DNA from: Phaseolus vulgaris
Taxonomy: Eukaryota; Streptophyta; Magnoliopsida; Fabales; Fabaceae
Assembly: GCF_000499845.2 (NCBI RefSeq)
Contig: NC_023749.2
Coordinates: forward strand, 21,463,176-21,527,175
Direction of reading: 5' to 3'
Length of the DNA stretch: 64,000 nt
Shown: piece after piece, positions 11,319-23,286 of the stretch
Position numbering within the stretch: the stretch's first letter is position 1
Layout of the letters: each line of letters begins with the position of its first letter
Program-made: the position numbers and the translations under genes
Notes under the pieces: generated by a model
Seen by the model: only the letters and a program-made list of their open reading frames with translations
What the model was told of the DNA's origin: nothing
The model's database searches: none

Positions 11319-13899
11319 GTAGTGATAGGCATTGGTTTTCAAGAAATTAGCATGAAAAGAATTGAAACAAGTTTTTTTGTGGTAGTTGCATGCATTTATT
11401 GTATATATTTGATAGATGAGTCTCTACGGTAGTGATATATATTGGTTTTCAAGAAATTAGCACGAAGAAAAGACTTGAAACTAGTTTTTTTGTGGTAGTT
11501 GCATGAATTTATTGTATGAGTCTCTATGGTAGTGATAGACATTGGTTTTCAAGAAATTAGCATGAAAAGACTTGAAACTAGTTTTTTTTGTGGTAGTTGC
11601 ATGCATTTATTATATATATTTGATAGATGAGTCTCCACAGTAGTGATAGATATTGGTTTTGAAGAAATTAGCATGGAATGAGATGAAACTAGTTTTTTTT
11701 GTGGTAGTTGCATGAATTTATAGTATATATTCGATAGATGAGTCTCTATAGTAGTGATAGATATTGGTTTTCAAGAAATTAGCATGAAAATACTTGAAAC
11801 TAGGTTTTTTGTGGTAGTTGCATGAATATATTGTATATATTTGACACATGTGTCTTTAGATAGTTTATAACAGTGATAGACATTGATTTACAAGAAATTA
11901 CCATGAAAAGACTCGAAACTAGTTTTTTTTTATGTAGCTGCATGAATTTATTGTATAAATTTGATAGATGAGTCTCACTAGTAGTGATAAACATTGGTTT
12001 TCAAGTAATTACGAAGAAAAGAGTTGAAACTAGTTTTTTATTGGTAGTTGCATGAATTTTTTGATATATTTCATAGATGACTCTCTACAGTAGTGATAGA
12101 CATTTGTTTTCAAGAAATTAGCATGAAAAGAATTGAAACTAGTTTTTTTGTGGTAGTTGCATGCATTTATTATATATATTTGATAGATGAGTCTCTACGG
12201 TAGTGATAGATATTGGTTTTCAAGAAATTAGCATGAAAATACTTGAAACTAAGTTTTTTGTGGTAGTTGCATGAATTTATTGTATGAGTCTCTATGGTAG
12301 TGATAGGCATTGGTTTTCAAGAAATTAGCATGAAAAGACTTGAAACTAGTTTTTTTTGTTGGTAGTTGCATGCATTTATTGTATATATTTGATAGATGAG
12401 TCTCTACAATAGTGATAGATATTGGTTTTCAAGAAATTAGCATGAAAATACTTGAAACTAGGTTATTTGTGGTAGTTGCATGAATTTATTGTATGAGTCT
12501 CTATGGTAGTGATAGGCATTGGTTTTCAAGAAATTAGCATGAAAAGACTTGAAACTAGTTTTTTTGTGTGGTAGTTGCATGCATTTATTGTATATATTTG
12601 ATAGATGAGTCTCTACAATAGTGATAGATATTGGTTTTCAAGAAATTAGCATGAAATGAGATGAAACTAGTTTTTTTGTGGTACTTGCATGAATTTATAG
12701 TATCTATTCGATAGATCAGTCTCTATAGTAGTGATAGATCTTGGATTTCAAGAAATTATCATGAAAATACTTGAAACTAGGTTTTTTGTGGTAGTTGCAT
12801 GAATTTATTGTATGAGTCTCTATGGTAGTGATAGGCATTGGTTTTCAAGAAATTAGCATGAAAAGAATTGAAACTAGTTTTTTTGTGGTAGTTGCATGCA
12901 TTTATTGGATATATTTGATAGATGAGTCTCTACGGTAGTGATAGCTATTGGTTTTCAAGAAATTAGCATGAAGAAAAGACTTGAAACTAGTTTTTTTGTG
13001 GTAGTTGCATGAATTTATTGTATGAGTCTCTATGGTAGTGATAGGCATTGGTTTTCAAGAAATTCGCATGAAAAGAATTGAAACTAGTTTTTTTGTGGTA
13101 GTTGCATGCATTTATTGTATATATTTGATAGATGAGTCTCTACGGTAGTGATAGATATTGGTTTTCAAGAAACTAGCATGAAGAAAAGACTTGAAACTAG
13201 TTTTTTTGCGGTAGTTGCATGAATTTATTGTATGAGTCTCTAGGGTAGTGATAGGCATTGGTTTTCAAGAAATTAGCATGAAAAGACTTGAAACTAGTTT
13301 TTTTTGTGGTAGTTGCATGCATTTATTGTATATATTTGATAGATGACTCTCTACAGTAGTGATAGATATTGGTTTTCAAGAAATTAGCATGAAGAAAAGA
13401 CTTGAAACTAATTTTTTTGTGGTAGTTGCATGAATTTATTGTATGAGTCTCTATGGTAGTGATAGATAGACATTGGTTTTCAAGAAATTAGCATGAAAAG
13501 ACTTGAAACTAGTTTTTTTTGTGGTAGTTGCATGCATTTATTGTATATATTTGATAGATGAGTCTATACAGTGGTGATAGGTATTGGTTTTCAAGAAATT
13601 AGCATGAAGAAAAGACTTGAAACTAGTTTTTTTGTGGTAGTTGCATGAATTTATTGTATGAGTCTCTATGGTAGTGATAGACATTGGTTTTCAAGAAATT
13701 ATCATGAAAAGACTTGAAACTAGTTTTTTTTGTGGTAATTGCATGCATTTATTGTATATATTTGATAGATGAGTCTCCACAGTAGTTATAGATATTGGTT
13801 TTCAAGAAATTAGCATGAAATGAGATGACACTAGTTTTTTGTGGTAGTTGCATGAATTTATAGTATATACTCGATAGATGAGTCTCTATAGTAGTGATA

Positions 13900-16272
13900 G
13901 ATATTGGTTTTCAAGAAATTAGCATGAAAATACTTGAAACTAGGTTTTTTGTGGTAGTTGTATGAATATATTGTATATATTTGACACATGTGTCTGTAGA
14001 TAGTTTATAACAGTGATAGATATTGATTTACAAGAAATTACCATGAAAAGACTCGAAACTAGTTTTTTTTTATGTAACTGCATGAATTTATTGAATAAAT
14101 TTGATAGATGAGTCTCACTAGTAGTGATAAACATTGGTTTTCAAGTAATTACGAAGAAAAGAGTTGAAACTAGTTTTTTATTGGTAGTTGCATGAATTTG
14201 TTGATATATTTCATAGATGACTCTCTACAGTAGTGATAGATATTGGTTTTGAAGAAATTAGCATGAAAAGAATTGAAACTAGTTTTTTTGTGGTAGTTGC
14301 ATGCATTTATTGTATATTTTTGATAGATGAGTCTCTACGGTAGTGATAGATATTGGTTTTCAAGAAATTAGCATGAAGAAAAGACTTGAAACTAGGTTTT
14401 ATATAGTAGTTGCATGAATGTATTGTATGAGTCTCTATGGTAGTGATAGACATTGGTTTTCAAGAAATTAGCATGAAAAGACTTGAAACTAGTTTTTTTT
14501 GTGGTAGTTGCATGCATTTATTGTATATATTTGATAGATGAGTCTCTACAGTAGTGATAGATATTGGTTTTCAAGAAATTAGCATGAAATGAGTTGAAAC
14601 TAGTTTTTTGTGGTAGTTGCATGAATTTATAGTATATATTCGATAGATGAGTCTCTATAGTAGTGATAGGTATTGGTTTTCAAGAAATTAGCATGAAAAT
14701 ACTTGAAACTAGGTTTTTTGTGGTAGTTGCATGAATTTATTGTATGAGTCTCTATGGTAGTGATAGGCATTGGTTTTCAAGAAATTAGCATGAAACTAGG
14801 TTTTTTGTGGTAGTTGCATGAATATATTGTGGTAGTTTATAACAGTGATAGACATTGATTTACAAGAAATTACCATGAAAAGACTCGAAACTAGCTTTTT
14901 TATTTATGTAGCTGCATGAATTTATTGTATAAATTTGATAGATGAGTCCCACTAGTAGTGATAAACATTGGTTTTCAAGTAATTAGGAAGAAAAGAGTTG
15001 AAACTAGCTTTTTATTGGTAGTTGCATAAATTTGTTGATATATTTCATAGATGACTCTCTACAGTAGTGATAGACATTGGTTTTCAAGAAATTAGCATGA
15101 AAATACTTGAAACTAGATTTTTTGTGGTAGTTGCATGAATATATTGTATATATTTGACACATGTGTCTTTAGATAGTTTATAACAGTGATAGACATTGAT
15201 TTACAAGAAATTACCATTGAAAGACTCGAAACTAGTTTTTTTTTATGTAACTGCATGAATTTATTGTATAAATTTGATAGATGAGTCTCACTAGTAGTGA
15301 TAAACATTGGTTTTCAAGTAATTACGAAGAAAAGAGTTGAAACTAGTTTTTTATTGGTAGTTGCATGAATTTGTTGATATATTTCATAGATGACTCTCTA
15401 CAGTAGTGATAGATATTGGTTTTCAAGAAATTAGCATGAAAAGAATTGAAACTAGTTTTTTTGTGGTAGTTGCATGCATTTATTGTATATTTTTGATAGA
15501 TGAGTCTCTACGGTAGTGATAGATATTGGTTTTCAAGAAATTAGCATGAAGAAAAGACTTGAAACTAGTTTTTATGTGGTAGTTGCATGAATTTATTGTA
15601 TGAGTCTCTATGGTAGTGATAGACATTGGTTTTCAAGAAATTAGCATGAAAAGACTTGAAACTAGTTTTTTTTGTGGTAGTTGCATGCATTTATTGTATA
15701 TATTTGATAGATGAGTCTCTACAGTAGTGATAGATATTGGTTTTCAAGAAATTAGCATGAAATGAGTTGAAACTAGTTTTTTGTGGTAGTTGCATGAATT
15801 TATAGTATATATTCGATAGATGAGTCTCTATAGTAGTGATAGGTATTGGTTTTCAAGAAATTAGCAAGAAAATACTTGAAACTAGGTTTTTTGTGGTAGT
15901 TGCATGAATTTATTGTATGAGTCTCTATGGTAGTGATAGGCATTGGTTTTTAAGAAATTAGCATGAAACTAGGTTTTTTGTGGTAGTTGCATGAATATGT
16001 TGTGGTAGTTTATAACAGTGATAGACATTGATTTACAAGAAATTACCATGAAAAGACTCGAAACTAGCTTTTTTATTTATGTAGCTGCATGAATTTATTG
16101 TATAAATTTGATAGATGAGTCCCACTAGTAGTGATAAACATTGGTTTTCAAGTAATTAGGAAGAAAAGAGTTGAAACTAGCTTTTTATTGGTAGTTGCAT
16201 AAATTTGTTGATATATTTCATAGATGACTCTCTACAGTAGTGATAGACATTGGTTTTCAAGAAATTAGCATG
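13900..16272. repeat. Tandem duplicated satellite block of about 1,173 bp
   Basis: Two adjacent blocks, about 13900-15072 and 15073-16272, align at a 1,173-bp offset. They share an internal monomer deletion (ATTGTGGTAGTTTATAAC near 14825 and 15998) and the variant CTAGCTTTTTTATTTATG (near 14891 and 16064). A handful of differences (for example ATATAGTAGTTGC against ATGTGGTAGTTGC) show it is somewhat older than the 1,524-bp duplication in block 1. Confidence 0.78.
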
Positions 16273-17831
16273 AAAAGAATTGAAACTAGTTTTTTTATGG
16301 TAGTTGCATGAATTTATTGTACGAGTCTCTATGGTAGTGATAGGCATTGGTTTTCAAGAAATTAGCATGAAAAGACTTGAAACTAGTTTTTTTTTGTGGT
16401 AGTTGCATGCATTTATTGTATATATTTGATAGATGAGTCTCTACAGTAGTGATAGATATTAGTTTTCAAGAAATTAGCATGAAAATACTTGAAACTAGGT
16501 TATTTGTGGTAGTTGCATGAATTTATTGTATGAGTCTCTATGGTAGTGATAGGCATTGGTTTTCAAGAAATTAGCATGAAAAGACTTGAAACTAGTTTTT
16601 TTGTGTGGTAGTTGCATGCATTTATTGTATATATTTGATAGATGAGTCTCTACAATAGTGATAGATATTGGTTTTCAAGAAATTAGCATGAAATGAGATG
16701 AAACTAGTTTTTTTGTGGTACTTGCATGAATTTATAGTATCTATTCGATAGATCAGTCTCTATAGTAGTGATAGATATTGGTTTTCAAGAAATTAGCATG
16801 AAAATACTTGAAACTAGGTTTTTTGTGGTAGTTGCATGAATTTATTGTATGAGTCTCTATGGTAGTGATAGGCATTGGTTTTCAAGAAATTAGCATGAAA
16901 AGACTTGAAACTAGTTTTTTTTGTGGTAGTTGCATGTATTTATTGTATATATTTGATAGATGAGTCTCTACAGTAGTGATAGATATTGATTTTCAAGAAA
17001 TTAGCATGAAATGAGATGAAACTAGTTTTTTTGTGGTAGTTGCATGAATTTATAGTATCTATTCGATAGATCAGTCTCTATAGTGGTGATAGATATTGTT
17101 TTTCAAGAAATTAGCATGAAAATACTTGAAACTAGGTTTTTTGTGGTAGTTGCATGAATTTATTGTATGAGTCTCTATGGTAGTGATAGACATTGGTTTT
17201 CAAGAAATTAGCATGAAAAGACTTGAAACTAGTTTTTTTTTGTGGCAGTTGCATGCATTTATTGTATATATTTGATAGATGAGTCTCTACAGTAGTGATA
17301 GATATTGGTTTTCAAGAAATTAGCATGAAATGAGATGAAACTAGTTTTTTAGTGGTAGTTGCATGAATTTATAGTATATATTCGATAGATGAGTCTCTAT
17401 AGTAGTGATAGATATTGGTTTTCAAGAAATTAGCATGAAAATACTTGAAACTAGGTTTTTTGTGGTAGTTGCATGAATTTATTGTATGAGTCTCTATGGT
17501 AGTGATAGGCATTGGTTTTCAAGAAATTAGCATGAAAAGACTTGAAACTAGTTTTTTTTGTGGTAGTTGCATGCATTTATTGTATATATTTGATAGATGA
17601 GTCTCTACAGTAGTGATAGATATTGGTTTTCAAGAAATTAGCATGAAATGAGATGAAACTAGTTTTTTAGTGGTAGTTGCATGAATTTATAGTATATATT
17701 CGATAGATGAGTCTGTATAGTAGTGATAGATATTGGTTTTCAAGAAATTAGCATGAAAATATTTGAAACTAGGTTTTTTGTGGTAGTTTCATGAATATAT
17801 TGTATATATTTGACACATTTGTCTTTAGATA

Positions 17832-17836
17832 GTTTA
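17832..17836. repeat. Target site duplication of element B (left copy)
   Basis: GTTTA immediately outside the LTR end; the other copy is 30060-30064. Collapsing the two restores the satellite sequence. Confidence 0.9.
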
Positions 17837-18710
17837 TGATCCTGCCTGTTGACCAAGACGCTGGAGCCTTGCCTCGTCAAACCTGGATCGACTTCTGCGC
17901 CGTGTTAGCCTCCGTCCTTCTCCGTGATTCACCTCAAGAACCTGCAAAGACAGAACGGCGCCGCTGCGGCCGATCACGCAACGACCTTACCACCAAATAC
18001 TAAGAGAAAACTCAAGAACTCTAAGGAACCGTGCAAAAGTTCTCTCTCCGCGTACTCAAAACTCGCAAGCGTAAAGAAGTAATCTGAACATGCGTACCTC
18101 AGAAGATCGTTAGAATCTCTTATATACCTGTGCACTTTCTCTCTCCTGACAGTTACACATCTGGACACGTGGCTCGCATCCAGCAGTACACGTGTCACCA
18201 TCTGGAGCTTCCTTGACTTGGGCGCCACTTCTCATTCTTCAGGTTTTTGGCTAAGTTACTTATGCATGACACAACTCAGCGCATAGCTACCTTGGAGCGT
18301 GATCCCTTCTGCGTGGCGAGTTCGGGTGCCTTCATACACACCTTCCCTGTGGTCTCGCCGGCCGCCTTCATGATCTACTTCACTTGCTTCACCGTGTATG
18401 TTCGGGTAAGCTGTCTCCCGAGCTCATCCTCTGGCCAGCTAGGAAATAACTATCTGACTTCATCTTCGGCGATGTCCTTGTTTCGGCGATCTCTAATCAC
18501 TTGGTCGCCTGGGTTCACATCTGGCGACTTCATCTCAAACCCGGTGACCGCCGGTTTAGGTATGCCAGAGATTGGAGCACGCCAACTTAATAACTGGCGA
18601 CTACACGAGCCTCCCGACTTCCTCCCCTTCTGCCAGCCATGGGCCCTACTCAACACGCCTGCATAATAGCTCGATGCCACGTCATCACTTTCGACTACCA
18701 GGGCGGTACA
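17837..18710 (-). repeat. 3' LTR of element B
   Basis: 874 bp; on the plus strand it reads TGATCCTGCCTG...GGGCGGTACA, the reverse complement of a TG...CA LTR. Compared with the 5' LTR (888 bp) it has a short deletion/rearrangement near 17980-17990, where the partner has CGACGCCCAAGTCAGTGACT, plus scattered substitutions. Otherwise the two are very alike. A TATA box (TTATATA on the plus strand) lies at 18120-18126. Confidence 0.93.
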
Positions 18711-19313
18711 CAAACCCCCCAGTCTTAAGCGAAGACTTGTCCAGCGAAAAGACTAAAGGAGTCACGTCACTACCGATCTACGTGGCGCTGGCGCAGAATT
18801 CCAAACGTTCGTACTTTCTGCTTCCCTGACGCTCCACCAAACACTTTCCCAATCGCCCGACACGTGGCTTCATCAACGGTCATCTTTAGCTGTCGTTTAC
18901 GCTTCCAAATATCATTTGAAAAACCCTTAAACCCATTTCATTTCTACTGTTCCATCATCTCTTTGCCTTCTCAAACGCTCTGAGTTTCTTCTGCAAAACC
19001 CACGACGCTCTTCAACTCTCTGAATCCCCAACTTCCTTCAGCGTTCGTCTGATCATCGAAAGGTACTCCCTTTACTTCTTCTGTTGATATCTGCTGCATT
19101 TTAACCGATTCGCATCATCCATTAACTGCCTGGTGCATACGTTGTGGGTTGTTGCTTCTTCTTCTCCCTTTTCGCACTTAGGGCTTCGTCTTCCATTTCT
19201 CCCATCATAACGAACTTTCGTCCGTTCGTCTTTTTCATCCTTCGTTCACAATCAATTTGACCTTTGCGACCTTCGCTCACCTTTCTTTTCTTTTTTCCTT
19301 TGCAGTTCCTGCA
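18711..19313 (+). other. Element B polypurine tract and 5' untranslated region of the accessory gene
   Basis: No gene. It starts with the complement of the polypurine tract (ACCCCCCAGTCTTAAG), next to the 3' LTR. On the plus strand, the sense of the accessory gene, a donor AAAG/GTACTCCC at 19062/19063 and the acceptor TTTTTTCCTTTGCAG ending at 19305 could remove a 243-bp 5'-UTR intron. Equivalent sites are conserved in A, C and D. The ATG used by the other copies is at 19314; the reading frame is also open upstream from 19257, but that lies inside the putative intron. Confidence 0.55.
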
Positions 19314-21935
19314 ATGGCTCGAACAAAGACCACCGCGAATCCTCCTCCCTCGTCACGAAACCCTCCATCTCAAGCTCATAACCCACCGCGAGCACCTGGT
19401 GCTTCCTCCTCCCAGGCTGAGAGGCCTGCAACCTCTCACCCCAACCTTGCTCAGGAAACTCCACCCATCGCCGGAGGTGCCTCCATTCCTTCCCCAGACT
19501 ACAAGAAGTTATACCCATGGGCCACTTCAACTTTACTGAAGGAGACCTCCTCAGTAAACTCTGCTGTGGCAGTGCTTCGATTGAAGAAAGGGGGCGAGCC
19601 CAACCTTTCGTTCCATAAGGAGCACGATGACAAACTGACAGTGCTGCCTTGCCCCCCCGACGTGCCAGTTTGCGCAGATGACAAAGGGAACAACGGCGAG
19701 TTGTTCTGCTTTGTGTACACCACCTTATTCAAGAAGGTGAAACTTAGGTTCCCCCTTACCCGTTTCGAACGGGAACTACTAACCGAGCTCGACATCGCCG
19801 CCGCCCAGCTCCATCCCAACAGCTGGGCATTCGTGCGGGTGTTTCAAATTATATGCGCACATTTGGGACTACCGGCCTCGGTAGACGTGTTCCTCTTCCT
19901 GTTCGAGGCCAAGAACCCTGGAGATCGCCTTTGGGTGAGCCTGAATGGAATCGCTAGGAGGTCGATCCTTTCTATCTTCCAGCAGTCTTATAAGGATTGG
20001 AAAGGAAAATTCGTCCAAGTGTGCCAGAATGATCGGGGCACTTCGCTGCTCGACGGCTTTCCCTTGTACTGGGTAAACAAGGGAAATAAAGACTCCAAGG
20101 GAAGCTTTAGAAAACCCAGAAGCCCCGACAACATGGGCGCTTTGGACAAGGACCTGTGCCTCTTCTGGAAGAGCGTGGCAGCCGCGAACATTACCTTTCT
20201 CACTTCTGCGATCATTTCCTTTGAGTTCTTCGAGGGCCAACTCGAGGCTCGCATAGGTTAGTGCTTACCTTAACATCTAAGTTATTGCCCTGTGCTGCAC
20301 CTCTGTTATCTGTTACTGGGCGTCTTGTCTATTGCGCACTAGACTTGGTCTTTATTTTCTGCACCACTTGTTTGTCTCATTTGCATACTTACCCATGTGT
20401 TTATCTTTGTCTTTGAGTTGACCTGTATACCTTCGCATTATGCAGATGTCATGTTGGGTAAAGGCAAACTAGCCGAATTGAGGGTGCTCGCCCGAGCTCA
20501 TGGGTTGGCGTCGGGCTCCCAGACTGTGCCCAACTCAGTGGTGGAGATCGCCGCTGCTCAGGGCAGATCGCCCCCTCAAGGCCCAGCTCCTTCAGAAGCC
20601 TTGCCCTCCCAACAACGCAAGAAACTCATCCTCAGGAAGCCAAAGAGGAAAACTCCTCAGGTGGTAAGTGATGAAGAAGAGGATGATGAGGCAACTGAGG
20701 ATGGCCTCATCACCAAAAGGAGAAGGGTGGCACCTTCTTCACCACCTGCTCCACCTCCTCTTCCAACACCAACACTGCCTTCTCCACCAGCTCCAATTCC
20801 AACACCGCCTACTCCCCCAACTGCGACTCCGCTAGTTCAAGCAGTACCCTTGGCGGCTGCATTTCCCGCGGTTGAGGCTACTGAGCCCAACTTCATGGAG
20901 AACCCTCCGAGTGCCTCCACGCCATTCATATCCGCTGGAGAGGGTCCTCCTTCAACTGTCTCAATTGCGGAAACTGCACCAGGCGGGGACGAAGGTGCTC
21001 ACAACTCGCCAATCATCATCACTGAGTCCCCCTCGTCACCACCACGCCAAGAAGCTCCAACTCAACAACCAATCCAAGAGGGCGGTGGTGAGAGCCAGCA
21101 CCAGGCTCCTTCAGCGCCTCCACAAACAGCGGTTGCAACCCTTCCCCTCGCGGCTAAGGGAATCTGGGAACCCTTCACGGCCAAACTCAGAATGATGGCA
21201 GAGGACCTCCCCTCCATCATATCAAAGGCTGTGGAGAGTTCAAGCAAGAAACTTTAGGACAACATCTTCGTGCTCCAAGAGGAGAATCGCCTAATAAGGA
21301 TCGAGGCGGAGAAGTTGTCTTGCAACCTTATGCTGGCAGAGATCGACCATTCGAGAGTGGAGGACGCTATGAGCACTGAGCTGAGGGTGGCGCGCAAGGA
21401 GGCCACCGATCTACGCCATAGGGTGCACCTCTTAGCTCAAGAGAAAATTGAGCTGGAGAGCAAACTGGTCCCCTACCGTCTCAAGGTGGCTGACCTGGAG
21501 GCGTCGATCAAAGCAGATGTAGCCAAGGTAGAAAGCCTTGAGAAGAGGTCAGTAGATCGGGAGGTCCTCTTGGGAAAAGTTGAAAAAGAGAGAGATGACA
21601 CCATGGCTAAGCTTGCTGAGGCCAAAAAGGAAAATAAAAAGATCGCCGCAGAGCTGGCCCAGGCGCAGGCGGAAAACAAGAAGGTTACTGAAGACCTCCT
21701 TCAAGCTCGTGAAACAACTGAAGAACTAAAGAAACAAGCTAATGAGTTAGAGCAGTAGACCGAGGGGCTCAAGAAGCAAACTGAAGAGCTCGAGCTGAGC
21801 TCCGCCCAAATCCTCGTTGCTGGGTTTGACGCCGCCCTGGAGCAATTTGCCTGCCAATACCTTGATTTGGATCTCTCCATGGTGTCGCTAAACAATGAAG
21901 TGGTGGATGGGAAGATCGTTCCTTCTGAAGACTAG
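19314..21935 (+). pseudogene. Antisense accessory gene of element B (Transposase_28-like plus coiled coil), two exons, two stops
   Basis: Lies opposite in sense to gag-pol. Exon 1 is 19314-20256 and exon 2 is 20446-21935, separated by a 189-bp intron with donor ATAG/GTTAGT and acceptor ATTATGCAG. Splicing joins ...EARI to DVMLGKGKLAEL in frame and avoids the stop right after the donor. Residues about 75-310 are Transposase_28-like. Exon 2 has a basic segment (RKKLILRKPKRK), an acidic stretch, another basic run (KRRRVAPS), a proline-rich linker and a long coiled coil, ending near the conserved FDAALEQFACQYLDLDLSMV. The frame is broken by two TAG codons (21255-21257, 21756-21758), both replacing CAG found in C and D. 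Length without those stops is about 810 codons. A nuclear location is inferred from the basic motifs; function is unknown. Confidence 0.82.
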
Positions 21936-22609
21936 CTGCTTCCCTCCATCACTTATTCATCTGTTTTCTCTCTTACACACACTTACTTGTAATAATTTTT
22001 CCCTTTTTGGTACATGTATTTTGAACTGACGCCACGGTGTTATGACATTTCCTGCTTCTTTATATAATCTCCCCGTTAGCTTTATTTCTTCTTGTATAAA
22101 TCGCTTAAACGAAATTGACTTAGCAATTCTGCGAGCGAGACTGTTCACTAACTGCTTCAAACTACCAACTTTCGAACGATAGTCTTCTAACAACTTGTGG
22201 ACTTTTAAGATAATGAACCTCAGCGCGAAACCACTTTCCAAACAACGAGTTTCAACCCAACTAATAGTTTAAAACATAGCTCACCCGATCTGCCTTATCA
22301 AAACGGGCCTTAACTCTTGCCATCGCTTGAATTTCTTCTGATCGCCAAAGAGTCTTAGCGATACCAGCTTTCTCTTGCCTTCATAGCTTGGCCATTGCTC
22401 CCTCATCTGGGGGTAGAGGCGCCTTTCGGATCCTTCTCTACCTTCCCTGACTTTCAGAACAGTAAGCTGGATAGCTAAGTGTTCTCTTCGAACCTACCTT
22501 AGCTATCCTTTAAACTTCTTCCACCCTCCACACCGTACCTGAACTCGTTCGAGACGAGAAGGACTTTATCTTGCCTGAACTCGCTCATCGGCGAGAAGGT
22601 CTTTAACTC

Positions 22610-22869
22610 GTGCCTCTACATTGCCCCAGGGGCTACATCTTCTCTCCCCTGGAAACACTGAGGACTTTTTACTGGTGCCTCTACATTGCTCCAGAGGCTA
22701 CATCTTCTCTCCCCTGGAAACACTGAGGACTTTTCACTGGTGCCTCTACATTGCTCCAGAGGCTACATCTTCTCTCCCCTGGAAACACTGAGGACTTTTC
22801 ACTGGTGCCTCTGCATTGCTCCAGAGGCTACATCTCCTCTCCCCTGGAAGCACTGAGGACTTTTTACTC
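22610..22869. repeat. 65-bp tandem repeats in element B
   Basis: Four copies of a 65-bp unit beginning GTGCCTCTACATTGC at 22610, 22675, 22740 and 22805, each including CTACATCTTCTCTCCCCTGG and ending with ACTGAGGACTTTT. Shorter related motifs (CTCGC...GCGAG, 'gaggtctttt') extend the array to about 22540-23040. Element D carries two copies of a related unit (reverse complement) at about 51896-52025. Confidence 0.88.
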
Positions 22870-23178
22870 TTTCTCGCCTGCACTCGCTTGAAGGCGAGGA
22901 GGTCTTTATCTCTTTCTCGCCTCAGGACGCGCGAGGGCGTTGAGGTCTTTTAACTGGTGCCTCCGATCGCCGAAAGACGATGAGGACTTTTAAAACTTTA
23001 ACTGATGCTGCTAATCGCCGAAAAGCGACAGGGACTCAAAACTCTTTAGAAAGCATGCAACATAACTTCAACTCGCCTTAAATCACATATAAGCGACAAG
23101 GTCTTTCTTCAAAACTTTTCGGAAAAACAACAAGCATGAAATCTAAAACACTTCAAACTTTGAAAACTCTTCTTTATT

Positions 23179-23225
23179 GGGTGGCCTCATTAAAAACCCT
23201 CCTTAGGGAAAAAAGAGTGCCCCCT
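23179..23225 (-). terminator. Conserved hairpin/T-run motif downstream of pol, element B
   Basis: The plus strand reads GGGTGGCCTCATTAAAAACC then CTCCTTAGGGAAAAAAG; on the pol strand this is a T6 run, CCCTAAGGAGGG, then a T5 run. It lies about 60-110 bp after the pol stop and is preserved in C and D. It could mark 3' processing or termination, but that role is inferred from position and conservation. Confidence 0.45.
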
Positions 23226-23286
23226 TCAAACTGTTTTAACAGAAAGCTTGCAAAACTCCTCATGTTTGTTCTTACTTACAAAGCTT

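Larger units (their letters stand above)
11319..17836. repeat. Satellite array, block 2
   Basis: Same satellite family as block 1, between elements A and B. Here the four-type order (ACACATGTGTCTTTAGATAG type, TATGTAGCTGCATG type, TTTTTTATTGGTAGTTGC type, GTGGTAGTTGCATGCATTTA type) is interspersed with short TGTATGAGTCTCTATGG monomers. Distinct variants recur at long distances: GGTTATTTGTGGTAG and GTATCTATTCGATAGATCAG occur near 12461-12720 and again near 16498-16760, about 4.04 kb apart. It ends at the GTTTA target site of element B. Confidence 0.95.
21936..23286. other. Element B noncoding region between accessory gene and pol
   Basis: Space between the two convergent genes. Apart from the tandem repeats at about 22540-23040 and the terminator-like motif at 23179, it holds no supported gene. 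Much of 21936-22540 is moderately AT-rich and could hold the 3' UTR of the accessory gene. The same arrangement occurs at 38421-39852 in C and 51434-52891 in D. Confidence 0.7.

Noticed and set aside
20872..21195. Alternative-frame open stretches over the proline-rich part of the accessory exon 2
   Set aside because: Low-complexity CCT/CCA-rich sequence is open in several frames; only the frame continuous with exon 1 and the coiled coil is conserved.
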